From positions 1,240,001 through 1,304,000 of the forward strand of contig CP013614.1 in NCBI GenBank assembly GCA_001465115.1: a stretch of DNA of 64,000 nucleotides. Reading direction: 5' to 3'. How positions within the stretch are numbered: position 1 is the stretch's first letter; every line of letters begins with the position of its first letter. Below, in pieces: positions 63,271-64,000 of the stretch. The DNA comes from Enterococcus silesiacus. Its GTDB lineage: Bacteria > Bacillota > Bacilli > Lactobacillales > Enterococcaceae. The position numbers were made by a program, and so were the translations under genes. The notes beneath the pieces were generated by a model. That model was given only the letters and a program-made list of their open reading frames with translations. It did no database searches and was not told the DNA's origin.

Positions 63271-64000
63271 TTATTCTTTTATTGGTTTATTTTCAAACAC
63301 TAGCTGCCCATCTAACAAACTAATCGTCACTTTTGTTTTTGGCAATACTTTACCTGATACGATTTCTTTTGCCAAAGGTGTTTCCACTTCTTTTGTAATG
63401 AAGCGTTTCAATGGACGTGCACCATATGCCGGATCATATCCACTTTCTGCGATCCACGTTTTTGCTTCGTCAGAAATCACTAATTCGATTTCTTGATGCT
63501 CTAAACGTTTTGCTAATTGAGCAGTCATTTTTTCAATAATCCCTTTGACGTTTTCCAAGCTCAATGGAGTGAAAAGAATGGTGTCGTCGATTCTATTTAA
63601 GAACTCTGGTTTGAAATTGCCTCGTAAAATCGTCATCACTTGTTCTTCTATTTCGTCTGGAATCGTTCCTTCTGAGGTTACACCTTCAAGTAATAATTGA
63701 GAACCAATATTACTTGTCATGATCAACACAGTATTTTTGAAATCGACTACGCGTCCTTTAGAATCGGTCAATCGACCATCATCCAAGACTTGGAGTAAAA
63801 TGTTGAATACGTCTGGATGTGCTTTTTCAATTTCATCTAATAAAACGATTGTATATGGATTACGGCGCACAGCCTCAGTTAATTGACCACCTTCTTCATA
63901 ACCGATATAGCCTGGAGGTGCTCCAACTAAACGAGAGACGCTGTGTTTTTCCATATACTCACTCATATCGATCCGCACCATTTGATCTTCTGAATCGAAT
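63271..64000 (-). CDS. clpB: ATP-dependent chaperone ClpB, 3' part only
   Basis: The last ~243 codons of the AAA+ disaggregase, whose N-terminal part lies beyond the right edge. [38 protein letters not shown] covers the second ATPase domain pore loop (GYIGYEEGG), [16 protein letters not shown] is Walker B, and the sensor 2 and D2-small domain run to the end. It works with DnaK to rescue aggregated proteins after heat stress. No IGF loop for ClpP is seen in this part, consistent with ClpB and not ClpC. Upstream heat-shock control elements would be outside the window. Confidence 0.96.
   Translation of the reverse strand, partial: FDSEDQMVRIDMSEYMEKHSVSRLVGAPPGYIGYEEGGQLTEAVRRNPYTIVLLDEIEKAHPDVFNILLQVLDDGRLTDSKGRVVDFKNTVLIMTSNIGSQLLLEGVTSEGTIPDEIEEQVMTILRGNFKPEFLNRIDDTILFTPLSLENVKGIIEKMTAQLAKRLEHQEIELVISDEAKTWIAESGYDPAYGARPLKRFITKEVETPLAKEIVSGKVLPKTKVTISLLDGQLVFENKPIKE

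Overview
The window is low-GC Gram-positive chromosome and almost certainly Enterococcus. It carries a low-affinity class B PBP of the enterococcal PBP4/PBP5 type next to tsaB-rimI-tsaD, a complete arginine deiminase cluster in the enterococcal order arcA-arcB-arcC-crp-arcD-argR, a C74-type guanine riboswitch on xpt-pbuX, an argS T-box, a small SRP RNA and LPXTG-type surface proteins. PBP type and gene order resemble the E. faecalis side of the genus more than E. faecium. Species assignment is inference. No tRNA, rRNA, CRISPR array, insertion sequence or prophage is visible.

Layout. 0-7 kb is a purine block: the 5' part of purC at the left edge, then purE-purK-purB and xpt-pbuX, all on the minus strand. 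Both de novo promoters carry a PurBox-like site centred near -75, and xpt has a guanine riboswitch, so synthesis and salvage are controlled separately. 7-10.5 kb holds a TIM-barrel protein, a membrane-anchored GH73 glucosaminidase with small neighbours, and a Gfo/Idh/MocA dehydrogenase. 10.6-17.8 kb has argS behind a T-box (likely CGC specifier), the t6A/acetyltransferase cluster tsaB-rimI-rimI-tsaD, and the low-affinity PBP. 17.9-21.3 kb is a plus-strand SPFH / zinc-ribbon / TPM-domain trio like Bacillus YdjI-YdjG-YdjH. 21.4-27.9 kb mixes a decayed gene, a lipoprotein, a monooxygenase, the SRP RNA with tadA, a PucR-type regulator, a membrane Zn-protease, a YxeA protein and a nucleoid-associated protein.

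27.9-32 kb has two unusual non-coding loci: a 118-bp tandem repeat whose unit folds into one long hairpin, and a pair of ~135-bp structured units that look like twin small RNAs. They flank a trehalose PTS permease (cre and TreR sites) and a KtrB-type potassium channel, and the second locus lies next to a cold-shock gene. 32.5-35.9 kb encodes a histidine kinase, BcrAB-like ABC transporter and response regulator. 36-43.2 kb has a TraX-like membrane protein and the arc cluster.

43.2-56.8 kb is the accessory part: spaced genes, long empty gaps and decaying genes. It holds a lectin-domain surface protein with an LPRAG anchor, a GMC flavin oxidoreductase, an orphan bacteriocin-immunity-like gene, a secreted amidase, a Cna-B surface-protein remnant, an LPRTG protein with 198-bp internal repeats, a frameshifted DUF805 gene and a Ser/Thr-rich secreted protein. 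From 56.8 kb core gene content returns: lepA, a histidine phosphatase, an Eis-like acetyltransferase, a nucleoside deoxyribosyltransferase, a membrane protein, the divergent-operator ohr/ohrR peroxide pair, and the 3' part of clpB at the right edge.
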